Source: Candidatus Gastranaerophilales bacterium (lineage in GTDB: Bacteria; Cyanobacteriota; Vampirovibrionia; Gastranaerophilales; Gastranaerophilaceae). Taken from it: a stretch of 16,878 nt of DNA. Under the pieces are notes generated by a model. That model did no database searches, had not been told where the DNA came from, and saw only the letters and a list, made by a program, of their open reading frames with translations. How positions within the stretch are numbered: the first letter of the stretch is position 1; each line of letters begins with the position of its first letter. Location of the stretch: assembly GCA_944323945.1 (NCBI GenBank), contig CALUUL010000044.1:1-16878 (forward strand), written 5' to 3'. Shown here piece after piece: positions 1 through 7,596 of the stretch. The position numbers and the translations under genes are program-made.

Positions 1-72
<72 letters not shown>

Positions 73-135
73 TTTTTTATTTATATACTACTCTTATTTC
101 TCTGTTTTTAAATTAATTTGAATAATTATATCTAC

Positions 136-164
136 TTGTAATAATATGTATTATTATATAGAAT
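136..164 (+). promoter_or_regulatory. Predicted sigma-70 promoter of kdsA
   Basis: The -35 element is TTGTAA (136-141, 4/6 to consensus). After a 17-base spacer comes the -10 element TAGAAT (159-164, 5/6). Transcription would start near 171, giving a leader of about 37 bases. The spacer is nearly filled by an inverted repeat, TAATAATA/TATTATTA with a 2-base centre (139-156), which could be an operator or just A/T-rich chance. The call is from motif matching only. Confidence 0.45.
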
Positions 165-207
165 TATTTTATAAGGATGGAAGTTAGAAATTTTTTGGGA
201 GTATAGT

Positions 208-1029
208 ATGATTAATAAAGTAAAATTAAATAATTTTGAAATAGGAGGAAATAAATTAACCATACTTGCTGGACCTTGTGCTATAGAATCCAAAGATATA
301 TTATTCAAAACTGCAGAATTTCTAAAAAATTTAACTTCTGATTTAGATATTAATTTTATATTTAAATCTTCATATGATAAAGCAAACAGAAGTTCAATAA
401 ACTCTTATAGAGGATTAGGAATAGAGAAAGGTCTATCACTACTAAATGAAGTAAAAAATGAATTTAATGTACCTATAGTTACAGATATTCATAATCCTTG
501 TGAAGCCTCAATGGCAGCTGAAGTTGCAGATATTATACAAATTCCGGCATTTCTATGCAGACAAACTGATTTGTTAGTGGCAGCTGCAAAAACAAATAAA
601 ATTATCAATATAAAAAAAGGCCAGTTTTTAGCTCCATCACAAATGAAATCAATTGCAAATAAAGTAATCGAATCAGGAAATAAACAAATAACAATTACTG
701 ATAGAGGTGTAACCTTTGGATACAATAATCTTGTATCTGATATGAGAGCGATACCTATAATACAAGAATTAGGTTATCCTGTTATTTTCGATGCAACACA
801 CAGTGTTCAGTTACCTGGAGGATGTGGAGATCAATCAGATGGTGAAAGAAAATTTGTACCAATATTAGCAAAAGCAGCTGTTGCAGCTGGAGTTAACGGG
901 CTATTTTTTGAGGTTCATCCAAATCCTGATTGTGCTCTTTGTGATGGTCCAAACATGATTAATTTTAATCAAGCAAAAGAACTTTTTACTATTTGCAATG
1001 ATATTTTCAAGCTTATTAATAATAAATAA
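208..1029 (+). CDS. kdsA: 3-deoxy-8-phosphooctulonate (KDO-8-P) synthase, metal-dependent type
   Basis: Condenses phosphoenolpyruvate with D-arabinose 5-phosphate to give KDO-8-phosphate, the committed step toward the KDO of LPS inner core; a cytosolic (beta/alpha)8 barrel. The 273-residue length fits the family. Visible motifs are AGPCAIES (21-28), FKSSYDKANRSS (52-63), QIPAFLCRQTDL (111-122), KKGQFLAP (136-143), FDATHSVQLPGG (194-205) and FFEVHPNP (233-240). Cys24, His198, Glu235 and Asp246 lie at a constant offset of 13 from the four metal ligands of the Aquifex aeolicus enzyme (Cys11, His185, Glu222, Asp233). This points to the metal-requiring class rather than the E. coli metal-free class, which has Asn at the Cys position. 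The ATG is preceded by GGGAG (197-201) with a 6-base spacer. The gene stands alone after tRNA-Asn; other KDO/lipid A genes are not in view. It is evidence for an outer membrane with LPS. Confidence 0.96.
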   Translation: MINKVKLNNFEIGGNKLTILAGPCAIESKDILFKTAEFLKNLTSDLDINFIFKSSYDKANRSSINSYRGLGIEKGLSLLNEVKNEFNVPIVTDIHNPCEASMAAEVADIIQIPAFLCRQTDLLVAAAKTNKIINIKKGQFLAPSQMKSIANKVIESGNKQITITDRGVTFGYNNLVSDMRAIPIIQELGYPVIFDATHSVQLPGGCGDQSDGERKFVPILAKAAVAAGVNGLFFEVHPNPDCALCDGPNMINFNQAKELFTICNDIFKLINNK

Positions 1030-1044
1030 TATCTCTTATTTATT
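1021..1044. terminator. A/T-only inverted repeat between convergent genes (weak terminator candidate)
   Basis: AATAAATAA (1021-1029) and TTATTTATT (1036-1044) are perfectly complementary around a 6-base loop. The arms contain the TAA stop codons of both kdsA (+) and the pilin gene (-). There is no G/C in the stem and no clear U tract after it in either direction, so any termination would be weak. Confidence 0.25.
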
Positions 1045-1786
1045 GCACAACATATCTGGCTTGTGCCCATGGATATCCACTAATTATTTGCCAATTATCT
1101 AACATTATTAACGCAGCACAATAATTACCATTTTTTGTACTATTACAATTATTTGGATTAGATGTTGAAATTAATTCTGAACGAGAATACTCATGCCCTA
1201 GAGGAAATAGCTTTCCTTCATATTCAGGATGTATATCATTCTGAATCCAATATTCAAATAAGAATATATCTCTAGCTACAACATTCAACCTTTTTTTACC
1301 ATTTGTATCAATATAAAAATAAACAACTTTGTAGGTTTCATTTGAATTTGTTTGTAAAGCAATGAAAGCACCATCATTTAAAAAGAACCTTGTCCATGTT
1401 GAATTTAATGATTTTTCTGTAGCATCAAGCTCTTTAAAATTATATGTACAACTTCCATCAATAGAATTTTTACAATCACGTGCAAGTATCAAATATGGTT
1501 TTAAATAGTTTTCAAAGAAATAATAAGAGCCTCTTTCACTCAATCCATCAGGGAAATTCCAAGAATCAACTACTCCGTTCTCTGCTTTTGCACGATCAAA
1601 TGCTTGGTTAAGAATAGAATACATTTTTTTTAATCTTACTACAGTCTGATTCTTGTTATAATCAGCAACTATTGTCCCCATACTTATTGTAAAAACTACA
1701 CCTACAATAACTAAGGCAATAAGTGTTTCTGATAACGTATTACCTTTTCTATAATATTGTAGTAGTTTTTTTAAGCCTTTTCTCAA
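1040..1786 (-). CDS. Type IV pilin-like / pseudopilin protein
   Basis: This is a 248-residue prepilin. It has a short basic leader ending in Gly15, then a mature N terminus NTLSETLIALVIVGVV whose Glu sits at +5 (Glu20), as prepilin peptidase and subunit assembly require. A hydrophobic helix (about 18-39) continues into an amphipathic helix (YNKNQTVVRLKKMYSILNQAF). The C-terminal part is a soluble head with four Cys in two pairs (RDCKNS..GSC and NNCNS..NYC), suggesting disulfides. Residue +1 is Asn instead of the common Phe or Met. The start is TTG (1786-1784): AGGGG (complement of 1793-1797) lies 6 bases upstream, an in-frame stop lies just before it, and the next Met is inside the membrane helix. 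The gene starts 27 bases after dapA on the same strand with no evident terminator between, so it may be co-transcribed. Which machine it serves (type IV pilus, type II secretion, competence) cannot be told, because no assembly gene is in the window. Confidence 0.82.
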   Translation of the reverse strand: MRKGLKKLLQYYRKGNTLSETLIALVIVGVVFTISMGTIVADYNKNQTVVRLKKMYSILNQAFDRAKAENGVVDSWNFPDGLSERGSYYFFENYLKPYLILARDCKNSIDGSCTYNFKELDATEKSLNSTWTRFFLNDGAFIALQTNSNETYKVVYFYIDTNGKKRLNVVARDIFLFEYWIQNDIHPEYEGKLFPLGHEYSRSELISTSNPNNCNSTKNGNYCAALIMLDNWQIISGYPWAQARYVVQ

Positions 1787-1813
1787 ATAGAACCCCTATT
1801 TGTTACATAATAT

Positions 1814-2698
1814 TTAAAAAGTATAATTATTTAAAATTGCCTCTAAAGACTTTTTTTCCTCTAAATCTAGAATAACCAATGGTTGACGTACATATTCCTT
1901 TATAATTCCTATTTTAGATAAAGCTGCTTTAACAGGAACAGGATTTGGTGCCATAAACAATTTTCTAAATAATGGATATAAATGCAAATGAATTTTTAAA
2001 GCTTCTTCATTATCTCCATTCTTAAATGCTTTAATCATTTTTTTCATCTCTAAACCAACAAGATGAGATGCTACACTTATAACACCATGTGCGCCTAATG
2101 ACATCATTGGTAATGTCAAACTGTCATCACCAGAATAGATAGCAAAATCATCAGGACATTGAGACTTTATATCACTAATTAAATCCAAATCAGCATTACT
2201 TTGCTTAACTGCTACAATATTTTTATATTCATTTGCAAGTTTTGCAATTGTTTCCGGTAACATATTTACGCCCGTTCTACCAGGTATATTATATAAAATT
2301 ATAGGCAAATCAACTGCTTTAGCTATAGCTGAAAAGTGTGCATACATTCCTTTTTGGGAAGGCTTATTATAATATGGAACTACTGATAAAATTGCATCTG
2401 CACCTGCTTTTTGAGCATTTATTGACGATTGCACAGCGGTCTGAGTTGAGTTTGATCCAGCTCCCATTATAATTTTCACTCTTCTATCTACAACTTTTTT
2501 TACAAATGGAAATAAATTGTCTTCTTCTTCATGAGATAGAGTTGGTGTTTCACCTGTTGTTCCGGCTACTAAAATTGCATCTGATCCAGTTGTAATCAAC
2601 CTGTTTATCAACTTTTCTAATGCTATATAATCAATACTCAAATCCTCATTAAAAGGAGTTATCATCGCAGTAATAATTTCACCGGCATCATATCTCAT
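1814..2698 (-). CDS. dapA: 4-hydroxy-tetrahydrodipicolinate synthase
   Basis: Condenses pyruvate with L-aspartate-4-semialdehyde, the first committed step of diaminopimelate/lysine synthesis; a cytosolic TIM barrel. The 294 residues match the family length. Lys165 (in VAVKQSNAD) is the Schiff-base lysine. Tyr136 and Arg141 (ILYNIPGR), Thr47-Thr48 (GTTGE) and Tyr110 (PYYNKP) match the catalytic triad and binding positions of the E. coli enzyme (Tyr133, Arg138, Thr44/45, Tyr107, Lys161). After the lysine the sequence is KQSN rather than the commoner KEA/KDA, a conservative oddity. AAGGA lies 7 bases before the ATG. The gene sits 42 bases downstream of asd, which makes its substrate, so the two almost certainly form an operon. 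Confidence 0.97.
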   Translation of the reverse strand: MRYDAGEIITAMITPFNEDLSIDYIALEKLINRLITTGSDAILVAGTTGETPTLSHEEEDNLFPFVKKVVDRRVKIIMGAGSNSTQTAVQSSINAQKAGADAILSVVPYYNKPSQKGMYAHFSAIAKAVDLPIILYNIPGRTGVNMLPETIAKLANEYKNIVAVKQSNADLDLISDIKSQCPDDFAIYSGDDSLTLPMMSLGAHGVISVASHLVGLEMKKMIKAFKNGDNEEALKIHLHLYPLFRKLFMAPNPVPVKAALSKIGIIKEYVRQPLVILDLEEKKSLEAILNNYTF

Positions 2699-2740
2699 TT
2701 TTATATCCTTTTTACTATAACTTGTTAATATACTTTCTTA

Positions 2741-3757
2741 TTAAAATACTTGCATTTCAATAACTTTTTCTGCAATTCTTACTGTATTTAATGCAGCACC
2801 AATTCTTAGGTTATCTGCTACACACCAGAATGAAATAGCATTATCAAATGCAATATCTTTTCTTATTCTTCCTACATATACAGGATTTGTTCCTGCTGCT
2901 TCTATCGCTGTTGGAAACTCATAATTTTCAACATTATCAACTACTTTTACACCCCAAGCATTTTCTAGTAATTCTCTTGCTTTTTCAGGTGTAATATTCT
3001 TTTCAAATTCAACAGTAACAGCTTCCGAGTGTCCTACAAAAACAGGAACTCTCACTGCAGTACAAGAAATTGGAGTATCCGGAGCAAGATGTAAAATTTT
3101 CCTTGTCTCGTTGGTAACTTTCATTTCTTCTTTCGTATAACCATTTTCACAGAATGAATCTATTTGTGGAATACAATTATATGCTATCGGTTTTTTAAAT
3201 TTTACATTTTCGAAAGGTTTATTTTCATTTGCTGCTATTGTATTTTCTCTTAACTCATTTATAGCATCTAAACCGGCACCTGAAACAGATTGATATGTAC
3301 TTACAACCATTCTTTTTATTCCGGCATAATCATGCAGTGGCTTTAACGCCAACATTAATTGCGATGTTGAACAATTTGGATTTGCAATAATTCCGTTATG
3401 TTTTCTTATATCTTCATCGTTTACTCCTACAATTACCAAGGGAACATCCTTTTCCATTCTAAAAGCACTCGAGTTATCGATATATACACAACCTCTTTTA
3501 ACCGCTTCGTGTGCCAATGCCAAACTAGTTGAACCTCCTGCAGAAGCCAAAACAATATTTATACCTTCAAATGCTTCCGGAGTTGCTTCTATGACTGTAT
3601 ATTCTTTTCCTTTAAATTCTATCTTTTTTCCTGCACTTTTTTTGCTTGCAAGAAATTTTATATCTTCAAATTCTACATTATTTTCTTCTAAAATTTCTAA
3701 AATATTTCTGCCAACTACCCCTGTCGCTCCTAATACACCTAAAACTGGTTTTTTCAT
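2741..3757 (-). CDS. asd: Aspartate-semialdehyde dehydrogenase
   Basis: Reduces L-aspartyl-4-phosphate to L-aspartate-4-semialdehyde with NADPH, feeding lysine/DAP, threonine and methionine synthesis. With the start used here it has 338 residues, normal for the family. The N-terminal Rossmann motif is GVLGATGVVG (7-16). The nucleophile is Cys129 in NPNCST. Arg236 and His243 (RVPVFVGHSE) match the substrate-binding Arg and base His. YIDNSSAFR (92-100) is a family motif. An ATG at 3781 is also in frame, but the one at 3757 is preferred: GAGGT (complement of 3765-3769) lies 7 bases upstream, MKKPVLGVLG is the usual N terminus, and the predicted transcription start (about 3779) would exclude the upstream ATG. 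It is the first gene of the asd-dapA(-pilin) unit. Confidence 0.97.
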   Translation of the reverse strand: MKKPVLGVLGATGVVGRNILEILEENNVEFEDIKFLASKKSAGKKIEFKGKEYTVIEATPEAFEGINIVLASAGGSTSLALAHEAVKRGCVYIDNSSAFRMEKDVPLVIVGVNDEDIRKHNGIIANPNCSTSQLMLALKPLHDYAGIKRMVVSTYQSVSGAGLDAINELRENTIAANENKPFENVKFKKPIAYNCIPQIDSFCENGYTKEEMKVTNETRKILHLAPDTPISCTAVRVPVFVGHSEAVTVEFEKNITPEKARELLENAWGVKVVDNVENYEFPTAIEAAGTNPVYVGRIRKDIAFDNAISFWCVADNLRIGAALNTVRIAEKVIEMQVF

Positions 3758-3785
3758 ATTAACTACCTCTATAACTCTCATTGAA

Positions 3786-3814
3786 ATTATCTGATAAATT
3801 TATTATTATTACAA
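3786..3814 (-). promoter_or_regulatory. Predicted promoter of asd-dapA
   Basis: Read on the minus strand, the -35 element is TTGTAA (complement of 3809-3814). A 17-base spacer precedes the -10 element GATAAT (complement of 3786-3791, 5/6). The start would be near 3779, with about 21 bases of leader before the asd ATG. The first 11 bases, TTGTAATAATA, are identical to the start of the kdsA promoter. Motif matching only. Confidence 0.45.
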
Positions 3815-3884
3815 GTTTATGAACTTTTCTTACAATCTATATGTAAATAATTATTAACTTTTTATTATAATTTCAAAAAATGTC

Positions 3885-3922
3885 TAGTAGTATACTTTAC
3901 GAACTAGTAATTTAGTAGTATA
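3885..3922. repeat. Short direct repeats (TAGTAGTATA twice)
   Basis: TAGTAGTATA occurs at 3885-3894 and 3913-3922, with start points 28 bases apart. Related CTAGT cores occur at 3904-3908 and 3947-3951. They flank the -35 region of the predicted + strand promoter and lie about 70-110 bases upstream of the asd promoter. They could be an operator array, but A/T-rich chance is not excluded. Confidence 0.3.
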
Positions 3923-3924
3923 AT
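3896..3924 (+). promoter_or_regulatory. Predicted + strand promoter in the asd upstream region
   Basis: TTTACG (3896-3901, 4/6) is followed by a 17-base spacer and a perfect TATAAT (3919-3924). The start would be near 3931. No protein gene lies downstream on this strand, but a strong terminator does (3961-4005), suggesting a short non-coding transcript. Confidence 0.35.
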
Positions 3925-3930
3925 AATCTT

Positions 3931-4000
3931 GTTATTAATGTTTCGGCTAGTGTAAATATTGCAAGTTCTTAAATCTTACTTAAAACTTGCATTTTTTTTT
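3931..4000 (+). ncRNA. Candidate small RNA, about 70 nt
   Basis: Proposed from a promoter-like pair ending at 3924 and an intrinsic terminator ending in a T run at 3992-4000, with no open reading frame of note between. The predicted transcript would have a short 5' part (3931-3960) and the terminator hairpin. No known RNA family is recognised. Alternatives: the terminator only blocks antisense transcription into the neighbouring hydroxyacid dehydrogenase gene, or the promoter is chance. Its 3' end approaches the 3' end of that gene (stop at 4005). Confidence 0.3.
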
Positions 4001-4005
4001 GTTTT
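3961..4005 (+). terminator. Intrinsic terminator on + strand
   Basis: GCAAGTT (3961-3967) pairs with AACTTGC (3984-3990). Beyond one bulged C, TTAA (3969-3972) pairs with TTAA (3980-3983), leaving a 7-base loop. The stem is followed by A and nine T, then G and five T. Read on the minus strand the hairpin has no good U tract, so it acts on + strand transcription, although the two adjacent protein genes are both on the minus strand. Confidence 0.65.
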
Positions 4006-5006
4006 TAAACCTTATTTTCTACTTTTTCTCCATTTTCAAATTCAAATAAATTTTTTATTGTCTTATTCAAAATTCTATCTACAGCTTCTTTTGTATCATA
4101 AGCAATATGTGGAGTTGCTATTACATTATCCAAATTCAATAATTTTATATTAATTAAAGATGTTCTTAAATTTTTAAGATTAAGATCTGAGCCGGGTCTT
4201 TTATTTGAAATAGTATCCTCAAATTCTAATACATCAAGAGCAGCTCCTTTTATTGAACCATCCAGAAGTGCATTATATAGTGCTTCTGTATCTATTAATT
4301 CTCCTCTTGCTGTATTTACTATTACAACGTTATCTTTCATTAATTTTATCTTCTCAGTATTTATCATATGATATGTCATAGTTGTTAACGGGGCATTTAG
4401 ACTTATTATATCTGATAACTTACACAATGTATCTATATCAACATATTTGACATTATACTCTTTTTCTATATCAGGATTTTTACAAATGTCATAGCACATT
4501 ACATTCATGGAAAAACCCTTGGCAATTTTTATTACCTTGGAACCAATTGAACCTGTACCAATAACTCCTATAGTTTTATCAAACAGCTCCATACCAAATG
4601 TTTCAGGATACATATCTCCATTTTTTAACTCATTTATACCATACGAAATTCTTCTTACTAAATTTAGCAGAATACCAAAAGAAAACTCTGCAACTGTATA
4701 ATCTCCATAATGCGGAGTGTTTGCTACTATAATATTTTTTGAATTACAATAATCAATGTCAATATGACTATATCCTACTGATCTTGTTAAAATTAATTTT
4801 AGATTGCTAAACTTTTCTAAAGTTTCTTTTGTTAATCTTGAAGCTGTAAATACAGAAATTATTTCCGCAGTTTCTTCTACATAGGATAACTCTGTTTCAG
4901 GTAATAGTTCATAGTCTTTAAATTCTATATTAAACTTATCAAAGAGTTCTGTCTCAAAAAATTCACGTTCATATTGTTTTGAATCATAAAAAATAATAGT
5001 TCTCAT
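4005..5006 (-). CDS. D-isomer-specific 2-hydroxyacid dehydrogenase (NAD-dependent), D-lactate dehydrogenase-like
   Basis: Cytosolic oxidoreductase that interconverts a 2-oxoacid and a D-2-hydroxyacid using NAD(H). The 333 residues hold the split catalytic domain (about 1-98 and 295-333) around the Rossmann domain, with GTGSIG at 150-155. The catalytic set is present: Arg234 (NTARGELID), Glu263 (DVLEFED) and His300 (ATPHIAYDT). The N-terminal RSVGYSHIDID (75-85) is the usual substrate-side segment. A 20-residue stretch between Glu263 and His300 is longer than in phosphoglycerate dehydrogenases and is common in the LdhA-like branch. D-lactate/pyruvate is therefore a reasonable substrate guess, but the sequence does not settle it. 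An ATG at 5018 is in frame, but the one at 5006 is preferred, with GGAG 6 bases upstream. The gene follows the recN operon on the same strand after a likely terminator. Confidence 0.88.
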   Translation of the reverse strand: MRTIIFYDSKQYEREFFETELFDKFNIEFKDYELLPETELSYVEETAEIISVFTASRLTKETLEKFSNLKLILTRSVGYSHIDIDYCNSKNIIVANTPHYGDYTVAEFSFGILLNLVRRISYGINELKNGDMYPETFGMELFDKTIGVIGTGSIGSKVIKIAKGFSMNVMCYDICKNPDIEKEYNVKYVDIDTLCKLSDIISLNAPLTTMTYHMINTEKIKLMKDNVVIVNTARGELIDTEALYNALLDGSIKGAALDVLEFEDTISNKRPGSDLNLKNLRTSLINIKLLNLDNVIATPHIAYDTKEAVDRILNKTIKNLFEFENGEKVENKV

Positions 5007-5039
5007 ATTTATCTCCATTCAAAACAAATTTATCAAACA

Positions 5040-5071
5040 AAAAGGAAAAACAAATTAGCCGTTATGGCAAT
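5040..5071 (-). terminator. Likely terminator after recN
   Basis: Read on the minus strand, ATTGCC pairs with GGC-T-AAT (complement of 5054-5071): six pairs with one bulged base and a 5-base loop ATAAC. The stem is followed by a T-rich stretch TTGTTTTTCC. It lies 12 bases after the recN stop and would end the grpE-to-recN transcript. The stem is short, so read-through into the hydroxyacid dehydrogenase gene is possible. Confidence 0.5.
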
Positions 5072-5082
5072 AGAAAAATTAA

Positions 5083-6735
5083 CTAGACTCCCAATAATTT
5101 TTTAGCAAAGGAGGTAGATTCTTCATTTATTTCACCGGCAGCTAAAAGTGCAATTGCCTTCACCCTATTTTCGTCTTTTAGATTATATACATTGACTTTT
5201 GTTGTTTCAGCCTGAAGTTTCTTTACATAAAAATGACCTGATGCTTTTGCTGCAATTATAGGTTGATGAGTTATCAATATTACCTGATGTGTTTTAGATA
5301 GATTTACAATAGAATCGGCAACAGCTTGAGATGCCTTTCCTGATATTCCAGTATCTATTTCATCAAAAATTACAGTATTTGTTTTATCTGCCTGTGCAAA
5401 AATTGTTTTTATTGCAAGCATTACTCTTGATATTTCACCGCCTGATGCTGTTTTTGCAAGAGGCTTCAATGGTTCTGATACGTTTGTTGAAATTAAAAAT
5501 TCTACTTTATCTGTTCCTTTTTCATTCATATTTGTAGATTGAACATCAATATAGAACTTAGATTTTGGCAGTTCAAGCTTTTCCATTTCTTCTGTTACTG
5601 CAATAGAAAGAACTTTTGCAAGTTCTTTTCTTGCTGAACTTATTATTTGTGCAAGATTTTCAAGTTCTTCTTTTATATTTTTTATTTCTTTTTCTAAACT
5701 AACAACTTCATCTTGAGAAGATTCTATTGAACTTAATTCATTAGCAAGATTTTCATATGTCTTTAATACATCTTCCAATGTATTTCCATATTTTCTCTTC
5801 ATTTTTTCAAGAAGACTTAAGCGTTCTCCTATATAATCCATTCTTTCGTTATCATTTTCTTTGGATTCAGAATAAATTCTCAGTTGAGATGCTATTTCTT
5901 TAAGAGTTTCGTATGTATTTATAAAATCTTCTTCTAATGATGAAACAGACTCATCCATAGAGGATAACTTTGAAATGTTTGATTTGACATTACTTAAAGC
6001 ATTTAAAATATTACCATCATCTCCATACAATGCCCAATATGAAGAATAAGAAAGTTCTTTAAGCTTTTCAATATTAGCCAAGAGTTCAAGTTCTTTTTCT
6101 AATTTTTCACACTCTTCAATATCTTCTATATTCGCATCTTCTATTTCTTTTATTTGAAATTTCAGAAAATCTTCTTGCTGTTGTGTTGTATTAACTATAT
6201 TTATTACCTCGTCTAAACGTTTCTGCAAAGATAAATATAAAGAATATTTTTCTGCGAATTTCTCAACATTTTCTCTATGAGATTTAAGCGCAAAATTATC
6301 AAGAAGTACAATATGATTTTTGGGTTGTACATAATTATAACTTTGATGTTGAGTATGTATATCCAACAATTTTTCTCTAATGTCTTTTATGAAATCTTGC
6401 GTAACTTGAATACCATTTATTCTAAATCGATTTGAAGAAGCCGTTATTTCACGAGAAATAATTAGTTCATTATTTTCTATATCAATTCCGTTCGCAGAAA
6501 AAACAGAACTGTCAAAATCCTTTGGTAATTCAACAAGAAGTTCTATATAAGCTTTATCGGAGCCTATTTTAATTACATCCTTATTCACTTTTGCACCAAG
6601 AACGGAATCAATAGCGCCAATTATAATACTTTTACCAGCACCGGTTTCACCCGTAAAAACATTGAAACCCTTGTCAAATTCAAGAGTTATCTCATCTATC
6701 AATATATAGTTTTTTACGGTTATAGACTTTATCAT
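5083..6735 (-). CDS. recN: DNA repair protein RecN
   Basis: SMC-like ATPase acting in recombinational repair of DNA double-strand breaks. The 550 residues match E. coli RecN (553). The N-terminal half-ATPase has Walker A GETGAGKS (29-36). A long coiled-coil region (about 150-380, rich in Glu/Lys/Leu heptads) separates it from the C-terminal half, which has the ABC signature TASGGEISR (429-437), Walker B TVIFDEIDTGISG (454-466, Asp458/Glu459) and the switch His490 (ILITHQP). The start ATG lies 1 base after the nadK stop codon (TAAGATG), so translation is probably coupled. It is the last gene of the grpE-led operon. In many bacteria recN is SOS-regulated; no LexA-type box was recognised here, and its position suggests expression from the grpE promoter. 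Confidence 0.96.
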   Translation of the reverse strand: MIKSITVKNYILIDEITLEFDKGFNVFTGETGAGKSIIIGAIDSVLGAKVNKDVIKIGSDKAYIELLVELPKDFDSSVFSANGIDIENNELIISREITASSNRFRINGIQVTQDFIKDIREKLLDIHTQHQSYNYVQPKNHIVLLDNFALKSHRENVEKFAEKYSLYLSLQKRLDEVINIVNTTQQQEDFLKFQIKEIEDANIEDIEECEKLEKELELLANIEKLKELSYSSYWALYGDDGNILNALSNVKSNISKLSSMDESVSSLEEDFINTYETLKEIASQLRIYSESKENDNERMDYIGERLSLLEKMKRKYGNTLEDVLKTYENLANELSSIESSQDEVVSLEKEIKNIKEELENLAQIISSARKELAKVLSIAVTEEMEKLELPKSKFYIDVQSTNMNEKGTDKVEFLISTNVSEPLKPLAKTASGGEISRVMLAIKTIFAQADKTNTVIFDEIDTGISGKASQAVADSIVNLSKTHQVILITHQPIIAAKASGHFYVKKLQAETTKVNVYNLKDENRVKAIALLAAGEINEESTSFAKKLLGV

Positions 6736-6736
6736 C

Positions 6737-7588
6737 TTAGCCCTTCCAAGATAAACCCCAATGTAATTTTTCTTTTAATACTGAATAAAACGAATTTTTC
6801 TGAAGATTTAATAATAACAATTTTGCACAAAATTCACTCTTCTTTATTTCTATAGACTCATTTATTCCTAAATCAAATGTATTTTGTCCATCAGCTGAAA
6901 TTTTTAATAATGGTTTATTCTGACTTGATGTAACCTTTATTACTTCACAAGATGGTATTACTATTGGTCTTGCATTCATTGTATGAGGGCATATTGGAAC
7001 TATTACAATTGCATCTAAGGTTGGAAATAATATTGGTCCACCCGCTGATAAAGTATAAGCCGTTGAACCTGTTGGCGTTGAAATAATTATACCGTCTGCT
7101 AAATAATCACAAACTATATTATCATTAATATGAACATACAATCTAGATGTTCTTGAAAAACCATCACCTTTTATTACTATATCATTTAATGCATTCATTT
7201 TCCCTTCTAAAGCTGTAAGCATTATCCTATTTTCTATTTTAAATGTTCCTTTTAAAATATAATCTATAGCCTCGTCTATTTGTGACGCTTTTGCTTGAGA
7301 TAGAAAACCTAAACGCCCTAAATTTATTCCTAATATAGGAACTTCGTATTTTGAATAAAATCTTGCTGTTTTCAATATTGTACCATCACCACCAAGCACT
7401 ATTGAAAAAGTAATATCAGAAGAAAAATTCTCAGTGGTTAAAATTTTACAATCTATCGCTTTTGATTTTAGTATTTTTTCTACTTCTAATGCTATGTAAT
7501 TGGCTCTTTGATTTTCTTTATTATAAAAAATCCCAATATTTTCCATATTAATAATATCACCATTTACAGATTTTATTTCTAAATTCAT
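6737..7588 (-). CDS. nadK: NAD kinase
   Basis: Phosphorylates NAD+ at the 2' hydroxyl of the adenosine ribose to make NADP+; cytosolic. The 283 residues carry the defining motifs: GGDGT (66-70, catalytic Asp68), GINLGRLGFL (87-96), ALNDIVIK (133-140, Asn135/Asp136) and the conserved DGIIISTPTGSTAY (165-178). The C-terminal beta-sandwich includes SADGQ. Relatives usually start near MENIGIFY (Met15 here), but the first ATG has AAGG 6 bases upstream while Met15 has no ribosome site, so the longer form with a 14-residue N-terminal extension is called. The TAA of the upstream O-methyltransferase gene is part of that TAAGG ribosome site, implying coupled translation. Confidence 0.95.
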   Translation of the reverse strand: MNLEIKSVNGDIINMENIGIFYNKENQRANYIALEVEKILKSKAIDCKILTTENFSSDITFSIVLGGDGTILKTARFYSKYEVPILGINLGRLGFLSQAKASQIDEAIDYILKGTFKIENRIMLTALEGKMNALNDIVIKGDGFSRTSRLYVHINDNIVCDYLADGIIISTPTGSTAYTLSAGGPILFPTLDAIVIVPICPHTMNARPIVIPSCEVIKVTSSQNKPLLKISADGQNTFDLGINESIEIKKSEFCAKLLLLNLQKNSFYSVLKEKLHWGLSWKG

Positions 7589-7596
7589 ATGCCACC

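Noticed and set aside
177..206. Nine-codon open frame just before kdsA
   Set aside because: The ATG has no separate ribosome site, the peptide shows no attenuator-like codon runs, and no hairpin pair supports leader-peptide control.
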